The notes beneath the pieces are model-generated. The model was not told the DNA's origin, did no database searches, and saw only the letters and a list, made by a program, of their open reading frames with translations. From positions 1 through 21,783 of the forward strand of contig NZ_JASNGB010000030.1 in assembly GCF_030271215.1 (NCBI RefSeq): a stretch of DNA of 21,783 nt, written 5' to 3'. Within the stretch, counting starts at the first letter, position 1, and the number at the start of each line of letters is the position of its first letter. Shown in pieces: positions 8,307 through 21,783 of the stretch. Source of the DNA: Deinococcus rhizophilus. Lineage in GTDB: Bacteria > Deinococcota > Deinococci > Deinococcales > Deinococcaceae. The position numbers and the translations under genes are program-made.

Positions 8307-9863
8307 GTGACAGGCGAAACAGGGACTGAAAAAAGGGCACTCAGGATAGGCGAGGTCGCACGGAGAACAGGCTTGACGATTCGCACCCTGCGCCATTACG
8401 ACGCGCTGGGGCTGCTCAGACCCAGCGGGCGCAGCGGGGCGGCCTACCGCCTGTACTCGCCTGCGGACCTCACCCGGCTGCTGCATATCCAGAGCTTGAA
8501 GGGTGTGGGCCTAAGTCTGCCCGAGATTGCGCGGGCGCTGGACGACCCTGCCTACGACGCGCAGGAAGTTCTCCGGCAGCATATTGGGATTCTGGAGGAA
8601 CGTATCGCGCAGGAGCAGAACCTGGTGGGGCGTCTGCGGGCCTTGCAGGGCGTCGCCGAGATCGGCTGGACGGATGTGGCAGAAACGATCGCGCTGACCC
8701 GCCGGGTCGAGGGGCAGGTCGGGCGGTTCATGCAGGCCGCGCAGGAGATCGCTGGCACGCTGAGGCTGACTCTGCAGCAGCTTCAGCACCTTCAGGAGTT
8801 GCGGCAGGGAGTGGGCGAGGACGACTGGGAAAGCCTCCTGACCGACGTGCTGATGGCCCTGGAGCATGGAGTCTCCCCCACTTCACCGGAAGCGCAGGCC
8901 CTGGCAACCCGCTGGGGGCATCTCGTCCACTGCACCACGGCCGGGCAACCCGACGTCGCCCAGGCCCTCGGCAGGGCCTACGAGCAGCACCTTCCCACGG
9001 AATTGCACAGGGCATGGACCTTCATCGCGGAGGCCATGTCCAGGCGGCAAGACGGAGCGACCATGACCCACCAGACGCGGCAGCAGGTGACGGACCTCTC
9101 CCACCCCGACAAGAATGTCCGTATCCGGGCGGCGCTGGACCTGGGCACGGCGCGGCAACACGCGGCCCTGCCGAGCCTGATCGGGCGGCTGAGCTGGGAG
9201 CCGGATTTCTTCGTGCGCGAGAACCTGACCTGGGCCGTTGTGCGGATGGGACCGGACGCCGTGCCGCCGCTGCTGGAACTTCTGGAAAGCCCAGACCCCC
9301 AGGGCCGGTTGCAGGCTGTGCATACCCTCAGCAAGATCGCGGACCCGGCAAGTGCCTCTGCGTTAAGCCCGCTGCTGAACGACCCGGACGATGAGGTGGC
9401 CCGCAAAGCGGTGTTCGCCCTGGGCCAGATGGGCAATCCGGACGCCCTGACGGCGTTGCTGGCGGGGGTCGGCCACCCGGACGCCGAGCGGCGCACCACG
9501 CTGGGGAACGCCCTGGCGCAGTTTGGAAGCTTGGCCGTGCCGCTGTTGCTTGAGCGGCTGGGGCACCCGCACGCCCCCGCCCGTACCCACGCCGCCGACA
9601 TCCTGGGCCTGCTGGGTGACCCGGCTGCCGCTCCAGTGTTGACGGGCGTCCTGCTGAACGAGGCGGAAGCGTGGGAGGTGCGCTTCGCGGCCCTGAGTGC
9701 CCTGGGTCAGCTCCCCGGCGAGGACGCCGACCGGGGTGTCGCGCAGGCCACCCACCTGGACGACCCGAAACTGCGGGCGGTGGCGCAGCGCCTGACCGCA
9801 GACCGCGCCAGGCCGGTGGATTCCCTCCAGCAGAGGCTCAGGCAGCGCCGTTCGGGAGGCTGA
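8307..9863 (+). CDS. MerR-family regulator fused to TipAS-like and HEAT-repeat domains
   Basis: A 518-residue three-part protein. Residues 11-80 are a MerR winged HTH (LRIGEVARRTGLTIRTLRHYDALGLL, then YRLYSPADLTRLLHIQSLK). Residues 84-115 form the dimerising coiled coil. Residues about 155-247 resemble the TipAS ligand-recognition domain (DDWESLL...SPEAQALATRW...GRAYEQHLP). From about 255 to 505 comes an array of six or seven HEAT repeats, with repeating phrases such as VRIRAALDLG, GRLQAVHTLSKI, VARKAVFALGQMG and RFAALSALGQL. MerR activators are usually 130-280 residues, so the HEAT half is unusual and may be a protein-binding scaffold. Start GTG at 8307 is the only one after an in-frame TGA at 8289. 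The 19-bp-spacer promoter in front suggests autoregulation. Target genes and ligand are unknown. Confidence 0.85.
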   Translation: MTGETGTEKRALRIGEVARRTGLTIRTLRHYDALGLLRPSGRSGAAYRLYSPADLTRLLHIQSLKGVGLSLPEIARALDDPAYDAQEVLRQHIGILEERIAQEQNLVGRLRALQGVAEIGWTDVAETIALTRRVEGQVGRFMQAAQEIAGTLRLTLQQLQHLQELRQGVGEDDWESLLTDVLMALEHGVSPTSPEAQALATRWGHLVHCTTAGQPDVAQALGRAYEQHLPTELHRAWTFIAEAMSRRQDGATMTHQTRQQVTDLSHPDKNVRIRAALDLGTARQHAALPSLIGRLSWEPDFFVRENLTWAVVRMGPDAVPPLLELLESPDPQGRLQAVHTLSKIADPASASALSPLLNDPDDEVARKAVFALGQMGNPDALTALLAGVGHPDAERRTTLGNALAQFGSLAVPLLLERLGHPHAPARTHAADILGLLGDPAAAPVLTGVLLNEAEAWEVRFAALSALGQLPGEDADRGVAQATHLDDPKLRAVAQRLTADRARPVDSLQQRLRQRRSGG

Positions 9864-9887
9864 CCCTCCTGACCTGGCATAGACGTA

Positions 9888-9923
9888 GAAGGTGGGCCGC
9901 CCCAGCCGGGATGGCCCACCTTC
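9888..9923. terminator. Terminator between convergent genes
   Basis: GAAGGTGGGCC (9888-9898) pairs perfectly with GGCCCACCTTC (9913-9923) around a 14-base loop, and CTCTTTG follows on the plus strand. It lies 24 bases after the stop of the MerR-HEAT gene and about 40 bases beyond the stop of the mutase gene on the other strand. Confidence 0.7.
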
Positions 9924-9930
9924 CTCTTTG

Positions 9931-9962
9931 CCCACAACCTGCAACCCACTCCCCACTTCCCG

Positions 9963-9965
<3 letters not shown>
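9931..9965. repeat. Degenerate heptanucleotide array
   Basis: Five consecutive 7-base units: CCCACAA, CCTGCAA, CCCACTC, CCCACTT, CCCGTTA. The last runs into the stop codon of the mutase gene on the minus strand. The shared core is CCCACNN. A second heptanucleotide array with a different core is present at 13471-13512. Confidence 0.5.
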
Positions 9966-11609
<1,644 letters not shown>

Positions 11610-11643
11610 GGGGGCAACCTCCGGGGGTGGGGAGAGGCGGAAT

Positions 11644-11657
11644 CAAACGCTCGTTAG
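11644..11657. promoter_or_regulatory. TetR-type operator candidate upstream of the mutase gene
   Basis: CAAACGCTCGTTAG, read on the minus strand as CTAACGAGCGTTTG, has AACG/CGTT arms around a 2-bp centre. It fits the CNAACGNNCGTTNG form that I recall for the Thermus regulator PaaR. On the minus strand it follows a possible -10 box TACCCT (11671-11666), so it would cover the transcription start. It resembles the AACG/CGTT repeat at 2559-2574. Confidence 0.5.
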
Positions 11658-11771
11658 GTAGGGACAGGGTAGCAGACGGTCCACGCCGGGCCGGTGTCCT
11701 GACTGCCTGTTCTGGCTGGAGCTTGAGCGTCCTCTTGGCCTGCGTCCATCTTGGCGCGGCAGGCTGTGGCC

Positions 11772-12341
11772 ATGACGCAGCAGCAATTGCAGGGCAAGAA
11801 GATCGCCATCCTCGCCACCGACGGGGTCGAAGAAATTGAACTCACCAGTCCGCGCCGGGCCATCGAGGAGGCCGGGGCCACCGCCCACCTCATCAGCCTG
11901 AAATCCGGTGAGATCCAGTCCATGAAGGGTGACATCGAGCCGAAGGGTAAGTACGCGGTCGACCGGGTGGTGTCGGAGGTCAGGGCGGCCGATTACGACG
12001 GCCTGCTGCTCCCCGGCGGCACGGTCAACCCCGACACGCTGCGGCTGGACGAGGGAGCGATGCGCTTCGTGCGCGAGATGTACGACGCGGGGAAGCCCAT
12101 CGCCGCGATCTGCCACGGTCCCTGGAGCCTCTCCGAGACGGGCATCAGCCAGGGCCTGAAGATGACGAGCTGGCCCAGCCTGAAACGCGAGCTGACGCTC
12201 TCGGGTGCCGAGTGGGTGGACGAGGAATGCGTGACCGACCGGGGCGTGGTGACCAGCCGCAAGCCCGACGACCTGCTCGCCTTCAACGCCAAGATGATCG
12301 AGGAATTCGCGGAGGGCGATCACAGCAGCCGCCGGAAGTAG
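11772..12341 (+). CDS. DJ-1/PfpI family protein (general stress / deglycase type)
   Basis: A 189-residue class I glutamine-amidotransferase-like protein. The nucleophile elbow AAICHGPW places C114 with H115 next to it, and E20 in DGVEEIEL is the conserved acidic partner. [14 protein letters not shown] (78-91) is typical of PfpI/YhbO stress proteins, several of which have been reported as deglycases or aldehyde-detoxifying enzymes; older annotation calls them proteases. It is cytoplasmic, with no signal peptide. An alternative TTG start lies at 11751, but the ATG at 11772 fits the family better. No strong Shine-Dalgarno or TANNNT box precedes it; TTGAGC (11723) and CATCTT (11747) are a weak promoter guess. 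Divergent from the mutase gene. Confidence 0.88.
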   Translation: MTQQQLQGKKIAILATDGVEEIELTSPRRAIEEAGATAHLISLKSGEIQSMKGDIEPKGKYAVDRVVSEVRAADYDGLLLPGGTVNPDTLRLDEGAMRFVREMYDAGKPIAAICHGPWSLSETGISQGLKMTSWPSLKRELTLSGAEWVDEECVTDRGVVTSRKPDDLLAFNAKMIEEFAEGDHSSRRK

Positions 12342-12358
12342 GGGCAGGGAACGGGGGC

Positions 12359-12380
12359 GGGGCCGGAGCGGTCCGGCCCC
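12359..12380. terminator. GC hairpin after the PfpI gene
   Basis: GGGGCCGG (12359-12366) and CCGGCCCC (12373-12380) form a perfect 8-bp stem with a 6-base loop, 17 bases after the PfpI stop. Only a loose CTCGGCCATTCTG follows, so it is a plausible but weak intrinsic terminator. Confidence 0.45.
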
Positions 12381-12418
12381 TCGGCCATTCTGCCCATGTC
12401 AGCGGTGCCGCCTTCCCC

Positions 12419-12431
12419 TACGCTCGGGCCA
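12419..12431 (+). promoter_or_regulatory. Leaderless-type promoter (TACGCT) deciding the GNAT start
   Basis: TACGCT at 12419-12424 lies 7 bases before the ATG at 12432. This selects 12432 over the in-frame upstream ATG at 12396, which would lie upstream of the transcription start. Confidence 0.55.
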
Positions 12432-13367
12432 ATGCCCGCTTCCCTGCCGACTGCCGCTGACCTCGCCACCTTCTCGCTGACCGCGCAGCACCCCCTGACG
12501 CGGGGCTGGGTGGACGATGCCGCCCGCCTTGCCCTACTGGAAGAGGAACACGCCTTCGACCTGCAACTCGCGACCGACCTCGACCTCGCGGCGAGGCGGG
12601 CCGAATTTCTGAACGTGGGGCAGCCTGCCGGGGCCTTCCTGAACCGCTGGGTGACTGTCTTGCCCGACCTGAGGGCCATGCTGTCCATCCGTTTCGAGGG
12701 GCTGGACCCGGAAAAGCCGTTTGTGGACGTCAGCGTGACCTCGCGGCCCCTGATGCCGGATGACCTCCCCGCGTTGCGGGAGGCGGCTCTGGACATGTAC
12801 GGCGCGTTCCGGCCCGGGCGGCTGCGGGTCTGGAGCGCGGCACAGGTAGGAGCGTTTCCTGGTACGTGGCCTGACCGGCGCGTCCTGGCTGCTCCTCTCG
12901 CGGAGCTGCGTGGGCACGAAGTCCCGGGCGAGCTGAGTCTGAGACCGACCGCCGACCTCGCCCACCATGCCGGGGCGGTCGCCGCTTACGCCGCCGTGGA
13001 CGGTCAGCACCCAGAGCACGCCGGGCAGGCCCGCGTCATAGACGATGATGATTTGCAGGCCTGTATCCAGGCGGGCACGATGTTCGACGTGCTCTGGAAA
13101 GGCGAATGGAGCGGGTACGCGGGGACCCTGCCGGAGACCCAGCTCGGCCTGCCTGCCCAGGTCGTGCAGGAACTCCTGCTCGCGCCCCACGCACGCGGCC
13201 ACGGCCTCGGCCCGCACCTTTCCACCCTGCTCGCCCGCGCCCTGCCGGACGACGGGCGGGTGCTGCTGGGCACCATTCACGGCGAGAACCGGGGGGCAAG
13301 ACAGGCGGCACTCGCTGCCGGGCGGCGCGACATCGGCGGCTGGAGCTGGGTCCCCCTCTCACCGTGA
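12432..13367 (+). CDS. GNAT-like acetyltransferase family protein
   Basis: A 311-residue cytoplasmic protein. The C-terminal part (about 195-305) looks like a GNAT fold: VVQELLLAPHARGHGLGPHLSTLLARAL contains the acetyl-CoA pyrophosphate loop pattern as RGHGLG (255-260), followed by VLLGTIHGENRGARQAALAAGR, the usual late strand and helix. The N-terminal half (about 20-170) has no motif I can name, though VSVTSRPLMPDDLPALREAA (101-120) resembles the start of a GNAT domain, so a degenerate double-GNAT protein is possible. Substrate is unknown. The family assignment rests on the C-terminal loop only and is moderate. The gene stands alone between two terminator-like hairpins. Confidence 0.65.
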   Translation: MPASLPTAADLATFSLTAQHPLTRGWVDDAARLALLEEEHAFDLQLATDLDLAARRAEFLNVGQPAGAFLNRWVTVLPDLRAMLSIRFEGLDPEKPFVDVSVTSRPLMPDDLPALREAALDMYGAFRPGRLRVWSAAQVGAFPGTWPDRRVLAAPLAELRGHEVPGELSLRPTADLAHHAGAVAAYAAVDGQHPEHAGQARVIDDDDLQACIQAGTMFDVLWKGEWSGYAGTLPETQLGLPAQVVQELLLAPHARGHGLGPHLSTLLARALPDDGRVLLGTIHGENRGARQAALAAGRRDIGGWSWVPLSP

Positions 13368-13402
13368 CCCCCACCTGACCTCACCCCCCCCGTCTCATCT
13401 GC

Positions 13403-13408
13403 TAGAAT
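13403..13408 (+). promoter_or_regulatory. Extended -10 promoter upstream of typA
   Basis: TGCTAGAAT (TAGAAT at 13403-13408) is a good extended -10 element; no clear -35 exists. Transcription would start near 13415 and give a leader of about 118 nt before typA. A hairpin with six Ts lies at once downstream. Confidence 0.5.
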
Positions 13409-13422
13409 CCCCGTTTGGGTGC

Positions 13423-13462
13423 CCCGCCCACCGTCCAGACCGGACAAGCGGCGGGCTTTTTT
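13423..13462 (+). terminator. Intrinsic terminator inside the presumed typA leader
   Basis: CCCGCC (13423-13428) pairs with GGCGGG (13450-13455). An inner stem GTCC/GGAC (13433-13436 and 13442-13445) lies within, and the hairpin is followed by six Ts (13457-13462). It is one of the best terminators in the window. It either ends the GNAT transcript, 55 bases after its stop, or attenuates typA. Confidence 0.75.
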
Positions 13463-13470
13463 ATGCACAT

Positions 13471-13512
13471 GAGCTGAGAGCTGAAGGCTGACCGCTGAGA
13501 GCTAACGGCTCC
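13471..13512. repeat. Heptanucleotide tandem array before typA
   Basis: Six 7-base units follow one another: GAGCTGA, GAGCTGA, AGGCTGA, CCGCTGA, GAGCTAA, CGGCTCC, with core NNGCTGA. The array lies between the terminator and the AAGGGAG ribosome site of typA. Units degrade toward the 3' end. Confidence 0.65.
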
Positions 13513-13532
13513 GCACAAAGGGAGCTGAAGAC

Positions 13533-15314
<1,782 letters not shown>

Positions 15315-15374
15315 TCGCCGCCCCGCCGGGGCCGAGCAGGGCGACTTGCAAAGCTGCGAAGCAGAGAAGCGAAC

Positions 15375-15400
15375 AGACCCCCAGGCCGCCCTGGGGGTCT
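15375..15400. terminator. Terminator after typA
   Basis: AGACCCCCAGG (15375-15385) pairs perfectly with CCTGGGGGTCT (15390-15400) over a CCGC loop, then TTCCCG. It lies 60 bases after the typA stop. The remaining gap to 15538 holds no gene that I can support. Confidence 0.8.
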
Positions 15401-15538
15401 TCCCGTGGGGGGTCCGTTCCCTGCCCAGTCGCGGCGACGGCGACCTGCGTTGCTGTTCAGGGGGGTGCATCACTCACTGGGGTTTCACAGCCAGGATGAT
15501 GCCCTACCCCGAACGAGATGCAACAGCGCCTGGCGCCG

Positions 15539-16426
15539 TCACACCACCACGACCCCGTGGTGCTTGGCCTTGTCGGGCGGCTCCACATGGATGGTGACGG
15601 CCACGCCGGGCAATTCGGCGAACAGGGCCTCTTCCAACCGGTCGCAGATGTCATGCGCGTCTTGCACCGTCATGGAGCCGGGCACGACCAGATGGAACTC
15701 GATAAAGGTCATGCGGCCCGCGTGCCGGGTGCGCAGGTCGTGAACCTCCAGTGCCCCGTCCGCGTGAACGCGCAGGAGGTGACGGATCCGGTCCCCGGTC
15801 GCCTTGTCCACCCCCGCGTCCATCAGGCCGCCGACGCTCTCGCGCACGAGGTGCCAGCCGCTCCAGAGGATGTTCACGGCCACCAGCAGCGCCAGCGCCG
15901 GGTCCAGCCAGCCCACCCCGGTGAGGGCGGCGAGGGCAACCCCTGCCAGCACGCCCACGCTGGTCACCACGTCGGTCAGGACGTGCCGCCCGTCGGCCAG
16001 CAGCGCCGGGGACCGCGCCGCCCGGCCCGTCCGCAGCAGCACGCCCGCCCACAGCCCGTTGAGGACGGTGGCCCCCAGGTTGATCGCCAGGCCGTTCCAG
16101 GGGGCTTCCAGGGTGGGCGGATTCTGCAGGGCCGGGACCGCCTCCCGGATGATGCTGAAGGCGGCCAGCACGATCAGTACGCCCTCGGCCACCGCGCTGA
16201 AATACTCGGCCTTGGAATGCCCGTAGGGATGCGTGGCGTCGGCGGGCCGCGCCGAGACGCGCAGGGCGATCAGGGCGGCGGCGGCGGCGGCCACATTGAT
16301 GATGCTCTCCAGCGCGTCCGAGTACAGGGCCACGCTGCCCGTCACGTGGTAGGCCAGAAACTTGAGCGCCAGCACGGTGAGCGCCACCACCACGCTGCCC
16401 AGGGCGATTCTGGCCGAACGGTCCAC
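15539..16426 (-). CDS. Cation diffusion facilitator (CDF) family metal transporter
   Basis: A 295-residue inner-membrane metal/proton antiporter. Six TM segments occupy about residues 1-200, and a cytoplasmic C-terminal domain (about 205-290) ends with CDRLEEALFAELPGVAVTIHVEPPD. The HPYGHSKAEY motif after TM2 is the family marker. At the transport site TM5 has H148-x3-D152 (DGRHVLTD), while the TM2 half is E40-x3-N44 (SDALESIIN) instead of the H/D-x3-D of well-studied zinc exporters. Metal is therefore uncertain: Zn, Mn or Fe are possible. Start GTG at 16426 is supported by TACGCT 6 bases upstream. It is divergent from uvrD, sharing a 109-bp control region. Confidence 0.9.
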   Translation of the reverse strand: MDRSARIALGSVVVALTVLALKFLAYHVTGSVALYSDALESIINVAAAAAALIALRVSARPADATHPYGHSKAEYFSAVAEGVLIVLAAFSIIREAVPALQNPPTLEAPWNGLAINLGATVLNGLWAGVLLRTGRAARSPALLADGRHVLTDVVTSVGVLAGVALAALTGVGWLDPALALLVAVNILWSGWHLVRESVGGLMDAGVDKATGDRIRHLLRVHADGALEVHDLRTRHAGRMTFIEFHLVVPGSMTVQDAHDICDRLEEALFAELPGVAVTIHVEPPDKAKHHGVVVV

Positions 16427-16432
16427 CCGGCG

Positions 16433-16438
16433 AGCGTA
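16433..16438 (-). promoter_or_regulatory. Leaderless promoter of the CDF transporter
   Basis: TACGCT on the minus strand (16438-16433) lies 6 bases before the GTG at 16426, with no Shine-Dalgarno sequence. The divergent region also holds a GGCACC/GGTGCC inverted repeat (16463-16468 and 16486-16491) of unknown use. Confidence 0.55.
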
Positions 16439-16496
16439 ACAGGATTGGATGAGGCGGGAGACGGCACCCGGCCGGGAACACCCCCGGTGCCCGCCG

Positions 16497-16513
16497 TTCT
16501 GTCCTGGGCGTAA
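16497..16513 (+). promoter_or_regulatory. Candidate radiation/desiccation response motif (RDRM) at uvrD
   Basis: TTCTGTCCTGGGCGTAA agrees with the Deinococcus RDRM consensus TTATGTCATTGACATAA at 12 of 17 positions, including the outer TT/TAA and the TG-C / G-C core positions. It ends 10 bases before the uvrD -10 box and so covers the -35 region. The RDRM is the operator of DdrO, which is cleaved by the PprI/IrrE protease after DNA damage. Confidence 0.55.
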
Positions 16514-16523
16514 CCCGCTCTGC

Positions 16524-16535
16524 TACACTCCCCCG
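16524..16535 (+). promoter_or_regulatory. Leaderless promoter of uvrD
   Basis: TGCTACACT (TACACT 16524-16529) is an extended -10 box 6 bases before GTG at 16536. This makes the GTG the start, not an in-frame ATG at 16449 that lies upstream of the promoter. Confidence 0.65.
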
Positions 16536-19826
<3,291 letters not shown>

Positions 19827-19841
19827 GGAGGGCAGAAACGA

Positions 19842-19877
19842 GGGCGGCTCCCGGACACGCTGTCCCAGGAGCCGCCC
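19842..19877. terminator. Strong terminator between convergent uvrD and livK
   Basis: GGGCGGCTCC (19842-19851) pairs perfectly with GGAGCCGCCC (19868-19877), and inside it GGACA pairs with TGTCC around CGC. CCGCCTTTACC follows. It lies 15 bases after the uvrD stop and 16 bases beyond the livK stop on the other strand, so it probably serves both. Confidence 0.75.
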
Positions 19878-19893
19878 CGCCTTTACCGCCGCC

Positions 19894-21039
<1,146 letters not shown>

Positions 21040-21111
21040 GCAGCCTCCTGATACGCTCCGGCGCCGGGGCCTGGGGAGAGCCCCTGGAATCTTCCGCCGC
21101 CGGGTGCGGGC

Positions 21112-21140
21112 AGTATCCCGGAGGAAGCTGAGACGACCAA
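21112..21140 (-). promoter_or_regulatory. Promoter of livK
   Basis: On the minus strand TTGGTC (21140-21135) and GATACT (21117-21112) are spaced 17 bp apart. The predicted start near 21105 gives a leader of about 65 nt containing a GGGGCTCTCCCC-type hairpin before the AGGAGG site. I saw no known riboswitch pattern in the leader. Confidence 0.5.
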
Positions 21141-21224
21141 CTCACGTGGCCCGACTGGGTGGACAGGCGGTCAGGGGTGCCCATAGCTGGTGCGAAGGAA
21201 CCGCCCATACCAACGGCCCCCCGC

Positions 21225-21560
21225 TCAGACGCCCTCGCAGGTGGCCGAGAAGGTCTGGTAGGGAATCCCGAACACCGTCAAGGCTTGGACCGTGCCCCGG
21301 TAACGCTGGTGGCTGACGAAAGGAAGTTCGCCGCAGTCGCTTGGCACCCCTTCCGGTATGACGCTCACCACCCGCAGACGTAAGGTCAGAAGCCGCTGCG
21401 CTGGGTTATCCAGCAGGTTGGAGGTGTTCCGCAGGGCGTGGCGGGCAAAGATGCGTTCATCGGCGCTCAGCCCGGCGGGGATGGCGGGCACCAGCGCTGG
21501 AGCAAATGCGCCCGCCAGCAGCAGGGCAGAGGTCAGGGCCAGCGGGCGTGACAGGTTCAC
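21225..21560 (-). CDS. Small exported protein of unknown function
   Basis: A 111-residue protein starting with GTG. The first 30 residues have a short basic start (NLSR) and a hydrophobic stretch LALTSALLLAGAFAPALVPAI, a signal peptide or membrane anchor. The rest is a mixed sequence with two cysteines (in SDCGEL and SATCEGV) that could form a disulphide. I recognise no family. It is judged real because TACCAT lies exactly 6 bases upstream of the GTG, the leaderless pattern of this genome, and because of the clear export signal. It lies between the livK promoter and the end of another minus-strand gene. Confidence 0.6.
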   Translation of the reverse strand: MNLSRPLALTSALLLAGAFAPALVPAIPAGLSADERIFARHALRNTSNLLDNPAQRLLTLRLRVVSVIPEGVPSDCGELPFVSHQRYRGTVQALTVFGIPYQTFSATCEGV

Positions 21561-21566
21561 CCCGTC

Positions 21567-21572
21567 ATGGTA
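21567..21572 (-). promoter_or_regulatory. Leaderless promoter of the small exported protein
   Basis: TACCAT on the minus strand (21572-21567) stands 6 bases before the GTG at 21560. The box lies in the 41-base gap after the stop codon of the upstream gene, so this gene can be expressed on its own. Confidence 0.45.
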
Positions 21573-21601
21573 TGGGCCTCACGTCCCGCAGCCGTCCAAC
21601 T

Positions 21602-21783
21602 TCAGGAGGGTTCTCCTCCAGCCTCCGCCCGCACGCTGGGGTCGGCGTCAGCCCGCAGCCGCTCCCGGACCCCACTGGGCAGGTCGCCTCTTCCCGCCAC
21701 CGCCAGCCGCACCCCCTCGTCGGGGTCGGCGGCCAGCGCGGGCAGGAGGGCAGGGGAGAGGACCGGGTGCCGGGCGGCGGCGC
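21602..21783 (-). CDS. C-terminal fragment of a leucine-rich-variant / HEAT-like repeat protein
   Basis: A minus-strand frame enters from the right edge and stops with TGA at 21604-21602, giving 60 residues. The sequence has repeats such as LPALAADPDEGVRLAVAGRGDLP and VRERLRADADPSVRAEAG. The DPDEGVRLAVA and DADPSVRAEA phrases match LRV or HEAT-type alpha repeats, in which D-P-(D/S)-x-x-V-R-x-x-(V/A)-A recurs. The start and total length lie outside the window, so function is unknown. Confidence 0.65.
   Translation of the reverse strand, partial: AAARHPVLSPALLPALAADPDEGVRLAVAGRGDLPSGVRERLRADADPSVRAEAGGEPS

Noticed and set aside
12396..12431. Upstream ATG for the GNAT-like protein
   Set aside because: It lies upstream of the TACGCT box, and the ATG at 12432 has the leaderless spacing.
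13458..13474. A second RDRM-like match near typA (TTATGCACATGAGCTGA)
   Set aside because: Only about 10 of 17 positions match, the core is not conserved, and it overlaps the terminator T tract and the heptad array.
16449..16535. Upstream ATG extension of uvrD
   Set aside because: The 29 extra residues (rich in Pro, Arg and Cys) cover the promoter and the candidate RDRM. The GTG at 16536 is in the right place after a -10 box.
21040..21111. Possible riboswitch in the livK leader
   Set aside because: The short GC-rich leader can form hairpins, but I could not match cobalamin, lysine or other known riboswitch core elements.

Overview
The window looks like chromosomal DNA from a Deinococcus species (phylum Deinococcota). 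Supporting signs are: high GC with strong G/C at third codon positions; many genes whose start codon lies 6-7 nt after a TANNNT -10 box, the leaderless grammar described for Deinococcus; a candidate radiation/desiccation response motif in front of uvrD; and small repeat elements of the kind scattered through Deinococcus genomes. No database search was possible, so genus is inference.

Layout. 1-988: the tail of an unidentified gene overlapping holA (DNA polymerase III delta). 1036-2526: a small 4-TM protein convergent with a quinone oxidoreductase. 2527-6871: a beta-oxidation block, with a 692-aa hydratase/3-hydroxyacyl-CoA dehydrogenase (fadJ-like) and a thiolase (fadA-like) split by a HicAB toxin-antitoxin pair and a small four-Cys protein. 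6872-7259: a gene-free stretch with a MITE-like element, a G/C hairpin repeat and a 15-bp-period repeat. 7260-9863: an MhqO-like VOC dioxygenase and a MerR regulator fused to a TipAS-like domain and a HEAT array. 9963-11609: the large subunit of a B12-dependent acyl-CoA mutase, whose specificity residues point to isobutyryl-CoA rather than methylmalonyl-CoA. 11772-13367: a PfpI/DJ-1 protein and a GNAT-like protein. 13403-15314: typA with a promoter, an intrinsic terminator and a heptanucleotide repeat in its leader. 15539-19826: a cation diffusion facilitator divergent from uvrD, which carries a 352-aa intein. 19894-21783: a LivK-type binding protein, a small exported protein and the end of a repeat protein.

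How the genes relate. The quinone oxidoreductase and fadJ-like genes share a divergent control region containing an AACG/CGTT inverted repeat. A related 14-bp inverted repeat sits in front of the acyl-CoA mutase gene, so acyl-CoA genes at two places may answer to one TetR-type regulator (inference). uvrD, holA and typA are housekeeping functions for repair, replication and ribosome assembly under stress. The most notable items are the uvrD intein with a GIY-YIG-like insert, the candidate RDRM at uvrD, the probable isobutyryl-CoA mutase, the MerR-TipAS-HEAT fusion with its 19-bp-spacer promoter, the toxin-antitoxin module inside the fad operon with an over-long hicA frame, and heptanucleotide arrays in two intergenic regions. 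I did not find a clearly new multi-gene system.
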